Source: Alloactinosynnema sp. L-07
Lineage (GTDB): Bacteria > Actinomycetota > Actinomycetes > Mycobacteriales > Pseudonocardiaceae
DNA length: 64,000 nucleotides
Direction: 5' to 3'
Assembly (NCBI RefSeq): GCF_900070365.1
Contig: NZ_LN850107.1
Span: 4,278,001-4,342,000 of the forward strand
A program made the position numbers and the translations under genes. Positions 6,596-15,464 of the stretch are shown here, piece by piece (position 1 is the stretch's first letter; each line of letters begins with the position of its first letter). Below the pieces are notes generated by a model. The model saw only the letters and a program-made list of their open reading frames with translations, was not told the origin of the DNA and ran no database searches.

Positions 6596-7039
6596 ATGAC
6601 CACCGGACTGCGCAGCCGGTTCATGGCACCTGTCTACGCCTTGATCATCTCGTTCGCCGCCGCCGCGCTGCTCGGCATCGTCGTGCGTCCTGGCACCGCC
6701 GCGTCGGGCACCGGCGGCGGGACGACCGGGGACGCAGGGGTCACGGTACGCCTGATGACGCCGTCCGGAGAGCCCGGCAGCAAGGACCTCGTGCCCGCGA
6801 CGGACCTGGCCAACGTCGTGATCCATGTCGTCGACGCGTCGGTCGTCGGGCTCAAGGTCGCCACGAACGGCGAGGCTGTCATACCCGCGAGGAGCGCGTC
6901 GAAGATCACCGTGTGCGCCGAGCTCCCCCAAGGGTGGACGGTGCTGGCGCCGACGAAGCTGGACGAGAGGGGCCGCGCCTGCACGAAAGCGGAGGCGACC
7001 GACAAGATCATCCTGTATGTGAAGAAGGTTGGTCGATGA
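6596..7039 (+). CDS. Membrane-anchored hypothetical protein
   Basis: 147 aa. A single TM helix at about residues 12-32 is followed by a Gly/Thr-rich linker and a beta-rich extracytoplasmic domain of about 95 residues with two cysteines (VCAEL, RACTKA). First gene of a plus-strand run whose next gene overlaps it (ATGA). The predicted domain resembles a small carboxypeptidase-regulatory/Ig-like fold in pattern only. Function unknown; its position suggests a sensor or partner for the downstream vWA/PP2C/kinase genes. Confidence 0.6.
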   Translation: MTTGLRSRFMAPVYALIISFAAAALLGIVVRPGTAASGTGGGTTGDAGVTVRLMTPSGEPGSKDLVPATDLANVVIHVVDASVVGLKVATNGEAVIPARSASKITVCAELPQGWTVLAPTKLDERGRACTKAEATDKIILYVKKVGR

Positions 7040-7659
7040 ACCGCCGCGTGGAGTGGCTGCTGCCCGCGACCATCGTCGCCGCTGTGTTCGGCGGCGTACT
7101 CGGTGTTCGGCTGTGGGACGTCGAATTCGGACCGATGCTGGCCGTGCTCGTGGTGACCACCGCGCTCGGCACCGTCGCGTCGCTCGGCTGGGTGCGCGCC
7201 GAGCCGGAACCGGGCCAGAGCATCGCCCAACCAACGCCACCACCGGACGCGCTGCCACGTCCATCTCCCGCGCCCACACCACCCGCGCCTCGGCAACAGC
7301 TGTACCAACCCCCGCAGCGCCCCGCCGACCAGGCGCCGCAGACCGTGCCCAGCGAGGCGGCTGCCTGGTGGAACAAGTCCCCTCAGTCGCCCCCGAAGCC
7401 TGCCGACACAGCCCTGGTGGCGCAGGCACCGCCGTTGTCGAGCTATCAGGCCCACCGGGCCCGACACGTCCAGTGCCCGGGGTGTGGGGGTTTCGAGATC
7501 GATCTGAACAGCGACGGCGAGTCCTACACGTTCCGCTGTCGCAACGAACACTGCGGCCAGATCTGGCAGTGGGCACCAGGCACGGCGTGGCCGCCGACGG
7601 TCGTGCGCCGAAACCTGACCGGCCACGAGCCCGATCAGGCCGAACACATCCAGGGCTGA
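7036..7659 (+). CDS. Two-TM protein with Pro-rich linker and zinc ribbon
   Basis: 207 aa starting at ATG 7036, which overlaps the previous stop. TM helices lie at about residues 8-23 and 34-55. A Pro/Gln-rich linker follows with an AAWWNK motif at about residue 112. The C-terminal zinc ribbon at about 145-185 has CPGCGG and CRNEHCGQIW. The WW-containing motif recurs in the kinase-like and TIR proteins of the same locus. It is probably a membrane scaffold or sensor for the locus; no family name assigned. Confidence 0.6.
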   Translation: MNRRVEWLLPATIVAAVFGGVLGVRLWDVEFGPMLAVLVVTTALGTVASLGWVRAEPEPGQSIAQPTPPPDALPRPSPAPTPPAPRQQLYQPPQRPADQAPQTVPSEAAAWWNKSPQSPPKPADTALVAQAPPLSSYQAHRARHVQCPGCGGFEIDLNSDGESYTFRCRNEHCGQIWQWAPGTAWPPTVVRRNLTGHEPDQAEHIQG

Positions 7660-7680
7660 CGATCCGGAAAGAGGACGAAC

Positions 7681-8547
7681 GTGGTCTCGAGCATGTACGG
7701 GCAGTCGGTGTCCCGGGCTCACCCGGGCTGTGTGGTCATCCTGCTGGACCGGTCGGACTCGATGAAGCTGGCGTGGGGGCAAACTGGCGCCTCGCTGGCA
7801 GTCGGCGCCGCGCTCGCGGTCAACAACATCCTGCTCGACATGTGCATCACGGCCACGTCCGAGGTGAACGCGCCGGTCCGGCACTACTTCGATGTCGGCG
7901 TGTTCAGCTACGGCGCCTGTTTGACCAGGCCGGGCGAGGGCGTGGAATCGGCGTTCGGCGGGGTGCTCGCCAACCGCGGTCTGGTCCCGTTGCCGGAGCT
8001 GGCGGTCAACCCGATGGCGGTGCGGGAGGAGCCCTCCATCGACGTGATGCCGGTCAGCGCGAAGATGCCGGTCTGGGTGGACCCGGTCCACGGCCACCGC
8101 ACGCCGATGTGCCAGGCGGTCGCGGTCGCGGGCGGTTATGTCTTCGACTGGGCCGAGGCCCACCAGAACTCGTTCCCACCGATCGTCATCAACATCACCG
8201 ACGGCATGGTCACCGACAGCCCATACGAAGGGGTCACCCTCCAGGACTGGGTCAAGCGGCTGACCGCGATCGAGACCTCGGACGGGCCAGCGCTGTTCTT
8301 CAACGTGTTCCTGTCGCCGATGGAGGTCCCCGAGATCGTCTTCCCGGCCGAGCCGACGGGGCTGCCGCATCCGGGACCGGACCTGTTCGCCCTGAGCAGC
8401 GTGCTGCCCAAGCCGATGGCCGACAACGCCAGGGTGGACGGCTACGACGTGCGGCCGGGCGCGCGCGGACTGGCGTTCAACGTCGGCCGGTCGACCCTGC
8501 TCAAGGTCCTGCAGATCGGCACCAGGGTCCCCGACCGTCCACTGTAG
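7681..8547 (+). CDS. vWA-domain protein (TerY-like)
   Basis: 288 aa from GTG 7681, with AGAGGA upstream. The vWA MIDAS motif DxSxS is present at residues 23-27 (LLDRSDSM), and a second metal-site element occurs as NITDGMVTDS. No signal peptide. A TerY-type vWA protein next to a PP2C and a kinase forms the TerY-P triad described in tellurite/stress-related and conflict loci. The vWA protein probably acts as metal-dependent protein-binding scaffold in the cytoplasm. Membership of the triad is inferred from order and motifs. Confidence 0.8.
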   Translation: MVSSMYGQSVSRAHPGCVVILLDRSDSMKLAWGQTGASLAVGAALAVNNILLDMCITATSEVNAPVRHYFDVGVFSYGACLTRPGEGVESAFGGVLANRGLVPLPELAVNPMAVREEPSIDVMPVSAKMPVWVDPVHGHRTPMCQAVAVAGGYVFDWAEAHQNSFPPIVINITDGMVTDSPYEGVTLQDWVKRLTAIETSDGPALFFNVFLSPMEVPEIVFPAEPTGLPHPGPDLFALSSVLPKPMADNARVDGYDVRPGARGLAFNVGRSTLLKVLQIGTRVPDRPL

Positions 8548-8556
8548 GGAGTCGAC

Positions 8557-9366
8557 TTGATCACCGCCTGGCAGGTCGCGTTCTACGCGGCCAAGGACGG
8601 CAACGCCGAATTCGAGTGGGAGGACGGCGTGGCCACCGCGCCCGCCGATCCGCGCACGGGGTCGGGTCACCGGTTCGCCGTCGCGGACGGGGCCACCCAG
8701 GGATTCGGGTCCGCCAGGTGGGCCCAGCAACTCGTCTGCGGGTTCGTCGGTGTCGACCAGGGCAAGGCGCACCCGCCCACACTGGACCGGGACTCGTTGG
8801 ACGGCTGGACGCGCCGGATGCAGCAGAGCTGGCGCGAGGACCCTCGGCTGGCCGGGGCCACCGACCTGGAATTGCACAAGCTGGCGACCGTCGGATCGTT
8901 CGCCACTTTCCTCGGCTGCGAACTCAGGGACCTCGACGGCCCGCGCCCGCACTGGGCCGCGGTCGCGCTCGGCGACACCGTGCTGTTCCACGTCCGGGCG
9001 AACACCTTGATCACGCAGTTCCCGGCGATCGGGCCAGACGAGTTCGGGTTCAACCCCGACGGCCTGCCGACCGGGCCCGGCGCCTTGGCCGACATGATCG
9101 GCCGGGCCGAGTTCGGCTTCGGCGACCTGGCCGACGGCGACCTGCTGTACGCGGCGACCGACGCCTTCGCGCACTGGATGATCCAGACCGATCTCCGCGA
9201 CTCGGCCGGGCTGTGGACGACCCTCGGCGGACTGGACCACCCGGACACCTTTCGCGCGCTGGTCGCCGACCACCGGGCGGCGGGCACGATGACCAACGAC
9301 GACGTCACCCTGCTCCGGGTCCAGGTGGACGCGTGGGGGCCCGCGCATCTGGCGGTGTGTCTGTGA
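8557..9366 (+). CDS. PP2C-like serine/threonine phosphatase
   Basis: 269 aa from TTG 8557, with AGGGAG upstream. Residues 41-48 (AVADGATQ) correspond to the PP2C metal-binding D-G motif. DGDLLYAATDAF and the terminal NDDVTLL match later PP2C motifs. No membrane segment. It lies between the vWA and kinase genes and its stop overlaps the kinase start (GTGA), so the two are likely co-translated. Expected role: reversal of phosphorylation made by the neighbouring kinase. Confidence 0.78.
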   Translation: MITAWQVAFYAAKDGNAEFEWEDGVATAPADPRTGSGHRFAVADGATQGFGSARWAQQLVCGFVGVDQGKAHPPTLDRDSLDGWTRRMQQSWREDPRLAGATDLELHKLATVGSFATFLGCELRDLDGPRPHWAAVALGDTVLFHVRANTLITQFPAIGPDEFGFNPDGLPTGPGALADMIGRAEFGFGDLADGDLLYAATDAFAHWMIQTDLRDSAGLWTTLGGLDHPDTFRALVADHRAAGTMTNDDVTLLRVQVDAWGPAHLAVCL

Positions 9367-10646
9367 CGCGCTACCCGAGTCCGGACGAATACATGAGAGC
9401 GGTGCAGCGCACCGACTCGTTCACCACCGACGAGCTGCGGCGGCTGCGGATGGTGGTGCACCCGACGTTCGGGGTCCCGTCGCCCGCCAAGGGCAGCACC
9501 GCCGTGGTGTTCAAGGCGACGAGCGACGGCGAGGCCCAGGCGCTGCGGTTCTTCACCAGGGCCGACGCGTCCAGCGCTGAGCGCTATGGCGCGCTGCACG
9601 ACCACTTCACCGCCAGCGGCCTGGCGCGCACGGTGGCCATGCCGCAGTGGATCGATGACGGGATCCGGGTCAACGGCGCCACGTGGCCCGTGGTGCGGAT
9701 GCAGTGGGTCGAGGGCCACACGTTGAACCTGCATGTGGACGGGCTCGTCGACCGCGGGGACACCGCGTCACTGTCCACTTTGGCCAATTCCTGGCGGGAC
9801 CTGGTGACCCGGTTGCAGCGCGCCGACTTCGCCCACGGCGACCTGCAGCACGGCAACGTCCTGGTCGAGAGCGGCGGCGACCTGCGACTGGTCGACTTCG
9901 ACTGTTCGTGGATCGCCCGATTCCCAGCCGACGCGGCGCCGAGCGAGACCGGTCACCGCAACTACCAGCCCCCGAACCGCCCGTGGGGCCGCTGGATGGA
10001 CACCTTCTCCGGCCTGGTGATCTACGTGTCGCTGCTGGCCCTGTCGAAGAACCCGAACCCGTGGCGCGAACTGAACACCGAGGACAACCTGCTGTTCAAC
10101 GACGAGGACTTCCGCGCCCCCTTCGACACCCTGCCCTGGACCCGCCTGTCCGACTTGCGCGACGAGGAAGTCGACGAGGCCGCCGCCCGACTCAAACAGT
10201 GCTGCGCGCCGGGCTGGACCGCCACCGGCGGCCTCGACGAACTGCTCGCGCCCAGGGAGAAGCCGTGGTGGGAACGCACGCCGACGGTGGTGGCACCCAC
10301 CGCCCCCCAGCCCGCGACGCACACACCGGTGGCCGATCCGGTGGTCCCACCGCCGCGCGCCGAACAGCAACCGGTCCTCCCGCGAACGCCGACCGCCAAC
10401 TGGTGGAAGGACCAGGTGCCCACGCCCGCCGTGCCTGGCCCGCGCGCGCCATTCCAGCCGCGGCCCAGCGGGAAACGGCCCACAACGGGGGCCATCATCG
10501 CCGTCGCCGTCGCCGTGGGCCTGCTCAGCGGCCTGCTCACGGTGGCGGGGATGGACGGCGGTTCAGGTGCGGGCGGAATCGGGGCGGCAGTCGGCCTGAT
10601 CGCGATGGTCATCACGATCGTCGTCGGACTGGCCCGCAGAGACTGA
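9363..10646 (+). CDS. Protein-kinase-like membrane protein
   Basis: 427 aa from GTG 9363 (GTGA overlap). Kinase-fold motifs: HGDLQHGN at 158-165 (catalytic loop) and DFD at 178-180 in place of DFG. The usual beta-3 lysine appears replaced by Arg (QALRFF, about R62). A Pro-rich linker of about 100 residues carries two WW motifs (KPWWER, ANWWKD), followed by two TM helices at the C-terminus (about 376-395 and 405-424). The unusual nucleotide-site residues could mean altered or weak catalysis. Third member of the vWA-PP2C-kinase set. Confidence 0.78.
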   Translation: MTRYPSPDEYMRAVQRTDSFTTDELRRLRMVVHPTFGVPSPAKGSTAVVFKATSDGEAQALRFFTRADASSAERYGALHDHFTASGLARTVAMPQWIDDGIRVNGATWPVVRMQWVEGHTLNLHVDGLVDRGDTASLSTLANSWRDLVTRLQRADFAHGDLQHGNVLVESGGDLRLVDFDCSWIARFPADAAPSETGHRNYQPPNRPWGRWMDTFSGLVIYVSLLALSKNPNPWRELNTEDNLLFNDEDFRAPFDTLPWTRLSDLRDEEVDEAAARLKQCCAPGWTATGGLDELLAPREKPWWERTPTVVAPTAPQPATHTPVADPVVPPPRAEQQPVLPRTPTANWWKDQVPTPAVPGPRAPFQPRPSGKRPTTGAIIAVAVAVGLLSGLLTVAGMDGGSGAGGIGAAVGLIAMVITIVVGLARRD

Positions 10647-10649
10647 CCC

Positions 10650-12194
10650 TTAGGAGAACAGCCCAGTCGCTATCGCGAAGGTGACCACACCGACCAGCCC
10701 GACAACGGCGATCACCACCGCGAGCCGGGACCGAGCCTCACCTCTCGTCGCCGACACCACACTGAGCGACAGGCCAAGCCCGCCGACGATCAGCATGATC
10801 GTTTGCAAGAAGCGCACCGAGCCCTCATAGTCCGCGTCCACGGTGGCATAGAACAGGAACGGGACGCCCATCGCGCCGAGGAGCGCGCCCGCGAGGGCCA
10901 TGCGGTCCTCACGACCACGTGCGGGACTCGGGGTGGACGGGATCGGCCGAGCCGTGGGTTCCGGCTCGGGTCCGGGCGGGGTGCCCTTCGCCCACCACTG
11001 GGCCGTGTACGCCGACGGCGTCGGCGGCTTCGGCGGAGCCGGGGCAGGCCCGCCCCGGTTCACCATGCTGGTCAGCCAAGCCGGGGCCGCGTCCGACGGA
11101 TTCGACGGCACAGGCGGCGCGCTCGGCCACGGGGATGACGGCGCGCGGGACTCCGGCGTCGGTACGGCACCACGGGCGGGTGCCGGGCCCCGGCTGAGAT
11201 CGGCGGCTTCGGCGGACCGCGGTGGGTCGGCGGGCGGCGGACCGACGGGTTCCGAGGAGACAGACCGGCCCGCGGTGTCCGGCCAGACCACGCGCTTCTG
11301 CTGACCAGCGGCCGCGGGCGGAACAGTGGATCCCGGCGCCGCCGAGGACTCCGGCCGCACAGTGGACTCCGGCTGGACCGTCGACTCGCGTGGGACCGTG
11401 GGCTCGGGAGCGACCGTGGGCTCGGGTGGGACTGTGGGCTCTGGGACTGTGGGCTCTGGCGGGGCAGGCCGGTCGGGTGCGCCCCGGCGCCAATGTTCGG
11501 TCGGCGGCAGCCGGGTCGCCCCGTCCTGCGGCGCGGACACCTTGGCCTCGATCCCGACCAGGATCTCGTCGATGTCCTTGGCGTTGCCGATGGTGAGCTC
11601 GTTGCGTTCCCGGAACTCGCGCAGCAGCTTGACGATGTCGGCTCGGGCGACCTCGTCAGGCTCCCGCTTGAGGTGGCGGGCCAGCTCCCGGATGACCTCC
11701 TCCTGGCGATCCGGCCCGATCGCCTTCGGGCCGAGCACCTCGGCGATCCGGTACAGGTACTCGAACGGCACGGCGGGCGGCTGCGGCAGCGGACTCGGCA
11801 GGACCAGCGGGCGAGCGGTCAGGTCGTCCAGGGCGGCGACCAGCTCGAACGCCGCGTCGGCGGTCCGCTGCCGGTAGTCGACGATCTGCGTTTCCATCAT
11901 CGGGATGCGGATGTTCGGCAGCGGGCCGACCTGGACGGGCAGCACCGGGATCCCCAGGTCCTTGGCGTAGCCGAGTTCCCGCTGGCAGGGCTGCGACCTC
12001 CAGGAGTCCTTGGACAGTGCGAACACGAACACCCGGGAACGCTGGATGGTGCTGATGATCTCTCGCCACCACTGTTCGCCGCCGTGGATCTCGCGGTCCA
12101 TCCAGACCTGCCTGCCAAGGCGCCCGACGAGGTCCTCCCGCAGGCCGTTCACCACGGCCTGGTCGATCCTGGTGTAGCTGACGAAGATGGTCAC
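10650..12194 (-). CDS. TIR-domain membrane protein with PEPTV repeats
   Basis: 514 aa. TIR domain at residues 1-135 (FVSYTRID at the start; a candidate catalytic Glu73 in SQPCQREL). A helical region follows (150-225), then a low-complexity linker with repeated PEPTV/PESTV units (about 243-290) and an AQWWAK motif near residue 405. Three TM helices end the protein (about 433-512). It ends 3 bp from the convergent kinase gene. Bacterial TIR domains often degrade NAD+ in defence; whether this one does is inferred. Membrane anchoring and the shared WW motif tie it to the kinase-side genes. Confidence 0.8.
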   Translation of the reverse strand: MTIFVSYTRIDQAVVNGLREDLVGRLGRQVWMDREIHGGEQWWREIISTIQRSRVFVFALSKDSWRSQPCQRELGYAKDLGIPVLPVQVGPLPNIRIPMMETQIVDYRQRTADAAFELVAALDDLTARPLVLPSPLPQPPAVPFEYLYRIAEVLGPKAIGPDRQEEVIRELARHLKREPDEVARADIVKLLREFRERNELTIGNAKDIDEILVGIEAKVSAPQDGATRLPPTEHWRRGAPDRPAPPEPTVPEPTVPPEPTVAPEPTVPRESTVQPESTVRPESSAAPGSTVPPAAAGQQKRVVWPDTAGRSVSSEPVGPPPADPPRSAEAADLSRGPAPARGAVPTPESRAPSSPWPSAPPVPSNPSDAAPAWLTSMVNRGGPAPAPPKPPTPSAYTAQWWAKGTPPGPEPEPTARPIPSTPSPARGREDRMALAGALLGAMGVPFLFYATVDADYEGSVRFLQTIMLIVGGLGLSLSVVSATRGEARSRLAVVIAVVGLVGVVTFAIATGLFS

Positions 12195-12226
12195 GTCACG
12201 TCCCTGCGTTTCCTTCGCTCACCTGA

Positions 12227-12721
12227 TCAGACCTGGGTTCCGACCGGCCCGTCCGACACCGGGCGGTCGTCGCGCGCGACCGACCCCGCCTCGACCACGA
12301 GCTGGCCCCACTGGCCGTTCTCCTTGCGGAAGACCAGCTCGACCCGGTGCAGACTCTCGACCAGATCGGTGTGCGGGTCCTGGTCGTCCCAATCGATCTC
12401 GGCCTCGGCCAGGTTGACCCCGGCGTCGGCGTACAGCTTGGCCAGCCGGGGGAACCCGATCAGCGCCTCGAAGGCGGTCACCGCGCCCGCCAGCGCGGCC
12501 AGGACCGATGCCCCGACCGCGAGCGCGGCGCGCGCCGTGCCGCTGGTCACCTGACCCGCGGCGCCCGCGAGCGCGGCACTGACCAACAGCGCGTTGCGCA
12601 CGACCAGAACCTGTCGGTGCGCCCGGCGATACTCGTCGCGCCGGTCCTCGTAGTACCGCTTCTGGTCGCGGATCCTCAGGTCGCGGTAGAGCGCGTGGAA
12701 CTGCGTGGCGCGATCGGTCAT
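12227..12721 (-). CDS. SLATT-like 2-TM effector protein
   Basis: 164 aa. A basic N-terminal helix (RIRDQKRYYEDRRDEYRRAH) precedes two hydrophobic helices at about 43-57 and 64-90, then a helical C-terminal domain. This layout fits the SLATT (SMODS/SLOG-associating 2-TM effector) superfamily, thought to form pores or disrupt membranes when triggered. Its ATG overlaps the stop of the other SLATT-like gene (TGATG). Family call is from motif pattern only. Confidence 0.6.
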   Translation of the reverse strand: MTDRATQFHALYRDLRIRDQKRYYEDRRDEYRRAHRQVLVVRNALLVSAALAGAAGQVTSGTARAALAVGASVLAALAGAVTAFEALIGFPRLAKLYADAGVNLAEAEIDWDDQDPHTDLVESLHRVELVFRKENGQWGQLVVEAGSVARDDRPVSDGPVGTQV

Positions 12722-13218
12722 CAGGGCTCCCGCCCGGACTCGATGGCCACGACGGCCCGGCGCAGCGCGCTCGCCCGGTCGTTCTCAGCGAACGGTCCGG
12801 TCCGGGACAGGAACCGGAAGTGCAAGGCGCGCAACCGTTCCGCCTTGACCCGCTCGCCGAGGTAGTCGCTCTGCGCGTTCAGCTCGCTGGTCACCCGGCT
12901 GCTCGCGGCCAACGCGATGCCCAGTGCGGCGAGCAGCAGGCCGGGCCAGCGCTGCTCGGCGAACACCGCCTGCAGCCCGCCGAGTCCACTGGCCACGACC
13001 GACCCGAGCAGGATCGTCACCTGCTGGCGCCGGTACCGGTTCTGGTGGCTCAGCGCGGCCAGGTCCGACGCACGGAACGCGGGCGCGACCAGCCGGTCGA
13101 GCACAGCGAAATCGGACGCGAGCGCCGCGTACCGCGCCCGCGACTCGACGGGGATGACCTCTCCAGAGGATCTCGGCGCGCGCAGCGAAGGAAAACGGAC
13201 GAACAGCGACGGCGCCAT
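12721..13218 (-). CDS. SLATT-like 2-TM effector protein (second)
   Basis: 165 aa from ATG 13218, which has GGAGGAG seven bases upstream. Two hydrophobic segments at about 75-95 and 101-118 follow a polar N-terminus (SHQNRYRRQQV). A C-terminal helical section reads KAERLRALHFRFL and GPFAEND, typical of DUF4231/SLATT-type proteins. It pairs with the overlapping SLATT-like gene downstream and lies next to a SLOG-type gene, the combination that gave the superfamily its name. Confidence 0.6.
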   Translation of the reverse strand: MAPSLFVRFPSLRAPRSSGEVIPVESRARYAALASDFAVLDRLVAPAFRASDLAALSHQNRYRRQQVTILLGSVVASGLGGLQAVFAEQRWPGLLLAALGIALAASSRVTSELNAQSDYLGERVKAERLRALHFRFLSRTGPFAENDRASALRRAVVAIESGREP

Positions 13219-13304
13219 CTTCAAGCTCCTCCGCTCGAGGTCAGCGTCGAACAGACGGATGATCCGCACCAAGACGATCGCTCAAAGCGACTGACCCGTT
13301 ACGG

Positions 13305-14060
13305 TCAAGTGGTCCTACCGGCGAGGAAGGACTCGATCGTTCGGGCCACGACGGCTGGAAGGGCGAGATCGACGATCCGGGTGAGCGGGGCGGCGGCGGC
13401 GAGCGCCGCGCGCGGATCAGCGGGCAGACCGGCCGCCGCGGCCGCGATCTCGTCGGCGGCCCGGCCCGTTCCCGCCACCACCACGACCGGCCGGTCAGCC
13501 AGCAGGCTCGCGTCGATGTCGGCGTAGGTGATCGCGCCGCCGTTGATCACCAGGGTCACCGACGGTCGGTCGCGGGCGATCGCCTCGGCGGCCGCGGCCA
13601 GCCACGGCGATTCGTCCCCCCAGGTCTGTCCGGGGACCAGGATCAGGTGCGTGTGGTGCGGATCCAGCGGCTCGGCGCCCATACCCGGCGCGGCCACCGT
13701 GCCGGTCGCGGCCACACCGACCAGGGGAAACCGGGCATCGGCGGCGAAGCGGGCCCGGCCGACCGCGCGCATCACCCCGGAGTCGGTCGCGCCGTAGACC
13801 ACCGCGGCGTCGAGTTCGGACAGCAGCGGAACGACCGTCTCCCGCAGCATCAGGTCCACCGCGAGCAGTTCCTCGGCGGTGACCCCCGCGGCGCCGCCGA
13901 CAAGCACGAGCACCGGTCGGTCGCGACGGATCCCCAGCTGATCGATGGCGTCGCCCAACTCGGCCGAACGCCCGACCCGAACGAACCGCTTGCTCGACGC
14001 GCCACGCACCACGCACCCCCGACGCCCGGAAAGCCCGAGTTGACAGTGAGAACCTCTCAC
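13305..14060 (-). CDS. LSDAT/SLOG-domain putative nucleotide sensor
   Basis: Up to 251 aa; the start is uncertain (GTG 14060, with later GTGs near residues 17-18). Rossmann-like motifs VLVGGAAGVT, GATDSGVMRAVG, GVAATGTVAAPG, a long HHTHLILVPG segment and VVVVAGTGRAADEIA fit the LSDAT branch of SLOG domains, also seen in TRPM channels. These are thought to bind nucleotide-derived ligands. It lies upstream of the two SLATT genes on the same strand and would be the trigger for them. Family assigned by eye. Confidence 0.65.
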   Translation of the reverse strand: MRGSHCQLGLSGRRGCVVRGASSKRFVRVGRSAELGDAIDQLGIRRDRPVLVLVGGAAGVTAEELLAVDLMLRETVVPLLSELDAAVVYGATDSGVMRAVGRARFAADARFPLVGVAATGTVAAPGMGAEPLDPHHTHLILVPGQTWGDESPWLAAAAEAIARDRPSVTLVINGGAITYADIDASLLADRPVVVVAGTGRAADEIAAAAAGLPADPRAALAAAAPLTRIVDLALPAVVARTIESFLAGRTT

Positions 14061-14113
14061 CCGGGTCCCCGATTCTCAAGCCCGCCGTTCGCGCGGGGGT
14101 GCCTAGTTCGCTC

Positions 14114-14764
14114 TCAGCCGTTGAGTGGGGCGATCGCCCGGCCCTTGGTGAGCCACGCGATACCGAAGGCCAGCACCGCGGCCGACTCCAGCCACAGGGC
14201 CGGGTGCAGCGACTTGGTCTCGGCGTCGAGGAGGTAGCCGAACACGACGATCAGGGCCAGGCAGGCCAGAATCGTCACCCCGCAGGCGACATAGAGTTTG
14301 TTGCGAGTGGACTTTCGGGCAGCCGGGCTCTCCTTGTCGTCGCGGGTGAACAGGAAGCAGAACACCGCCAGGGACACGAAGAACACCGCCGCGAATCCCA
14401 CGTGGATGAACCCGAGGGTCTGGTCGTCGCCCGCGGCGACGTTCGGGCCGCCGGTCGGCGACGTCGGGAACAGGGCCACGCCGATCGCGGAGATCGCGGC
14501 GAGGTTGCCGACGAGGTCGTCTATCCGGCGATGTCCCTTGTAGGACAACAGGAACACCCCGACCGCGCACATCGCGCCGACATACACGTCGCGCATCTCG
14601 GTGTAGTAGTAGCCGCTGATCGAGTTGAGCAGGCCGGGGCCCTCGATCAGCAGCTTCCCGATTATCAGCACCGGCGGCAGCGCCAGCCCGATCAACCCGA
14701 CCGCGCGCCGCAGGAAGAGGTAGGAACGGACGAGGTCTTTGCCTGTGTCGGCCGTGGTCGTCAT
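14114..14764 (-). CDS. Six-TM integral membrane protein
   Basis: 216 aa with about six TM helices and an extracytoplasmic loop (about 45-60) carrying SGYYYTEMRDVYVG. This pattern resembles DUF998/Frag1-like membrane proteins, but the match is weak. GGAGGTG precedes ATG 14764 by 7 bp. No transport motif seen. It is separated from the SLOG gene by 53 bp and could belong to that locus or be unrelated. Confidence 0.65.
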   Translation of the reverse strand: MTTTADTGKDLVRSYLFLRRAVGLIGLALPPVLIIGKLLIEGPGLLNSISGYYYTEMRDVYVGAMCAVGVFLLSYKGHRRIDDLVGNLAAISAIGVALFPTSPTGGPNVAAGDDQTLGFIHVGFAAVFFVSLAVFCFLFTRDDKESPAARKSTRNKLYVACGVTILACLALIVVFGYLLDAETKSLHPALWLESAAVLAFGIAWLTKGRAIAPLNG

Positions 14765-14858
14765 CGACGCACCTCCCGGAACTCGGTCCGGTCACCAGTG
14801 AACCGCGTCGAGTGATCCGCCCATAACCGCCAAAACGGTATAACTGGGACTAGATGAT

Positions 14859-15464
14859 CTAGACCTTGGCGTGCTGGGCGGGCAGCCGAACGGGCCGATC
14901 GAGCGGCGGCAAGGCATGCAGGTCCAGGTACTTCACCCGGAACCGGAGGAATGGGCGCTCGATGCCGTGATAGGACAGCATCGAGACCACGGTGAGCACC
15001 GGCAGGACGATCAGCACCGTGGTGAGCATCGCGTTCTCCATGCCGCCCAGTCCCGGCACCTCGATCCACCACCGCCTGCGGATCAGTGTCTCCACAACGA
15101 GCATGTGCAGCAGGTAGGCGGAGAAGCTCAGTTCGCCGAACCGCGCCACGGTCGGCGCCGCCAGGCCGGTCGACTGGCAGGTCGTCACGTAGGTCAGCAC
15201 GACCAGCGCCCACACCCCGCCCTCGATGTCGACCCACGCCAGGCGCCACGCGCCGTTGGCGTTGAACCCGCCGACCTGGTTGAACACCCAGAGCATCGCG
15301 ACCGCGGCGGTCCCGGCGACACCGACCTTCCACCAGCCGCGGAAGCGCTCGCGGTGGCGGTGGCGGATGAACAGCCACGCGGCGATCATGCCGAGGAGGA
15401 ACTGATCGATTCGCCCGGCCAGATTGTAATAGAGCGTGTCGAGCGTGGTCGGATTGGCGCTCAC
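14859..15464 (-). pseudogene. Acyltransferase 3 family, C-terminal half of a broken gene
   Basis: Open frame of 201 aa from GTG 15464, containing the last six or so TM helices of an OafA-like membrane acyltransferase (GRIDQFLLGMIAAWL, FGELSFSAYLLHMLVV, ERPFLRF). It joins the upstream half by a GTGA overlap, but the expected central segment with the FWxxxVEFQFYLxxP motif is absent. The two halves total about 370 aa, below the family norm. It looks like an internal deletion with frameshift. Confidence 0.6.

Noticed and set aside
6634..10646. Very long open frames on both strands (904 and 1205 aa)
   Set aside because: They are shadows of the vWA, PP2C and kinase genes; composition is Arg/Pro/Gly-rich and no domain is readable. 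Only the 3' part from 9363 is real.
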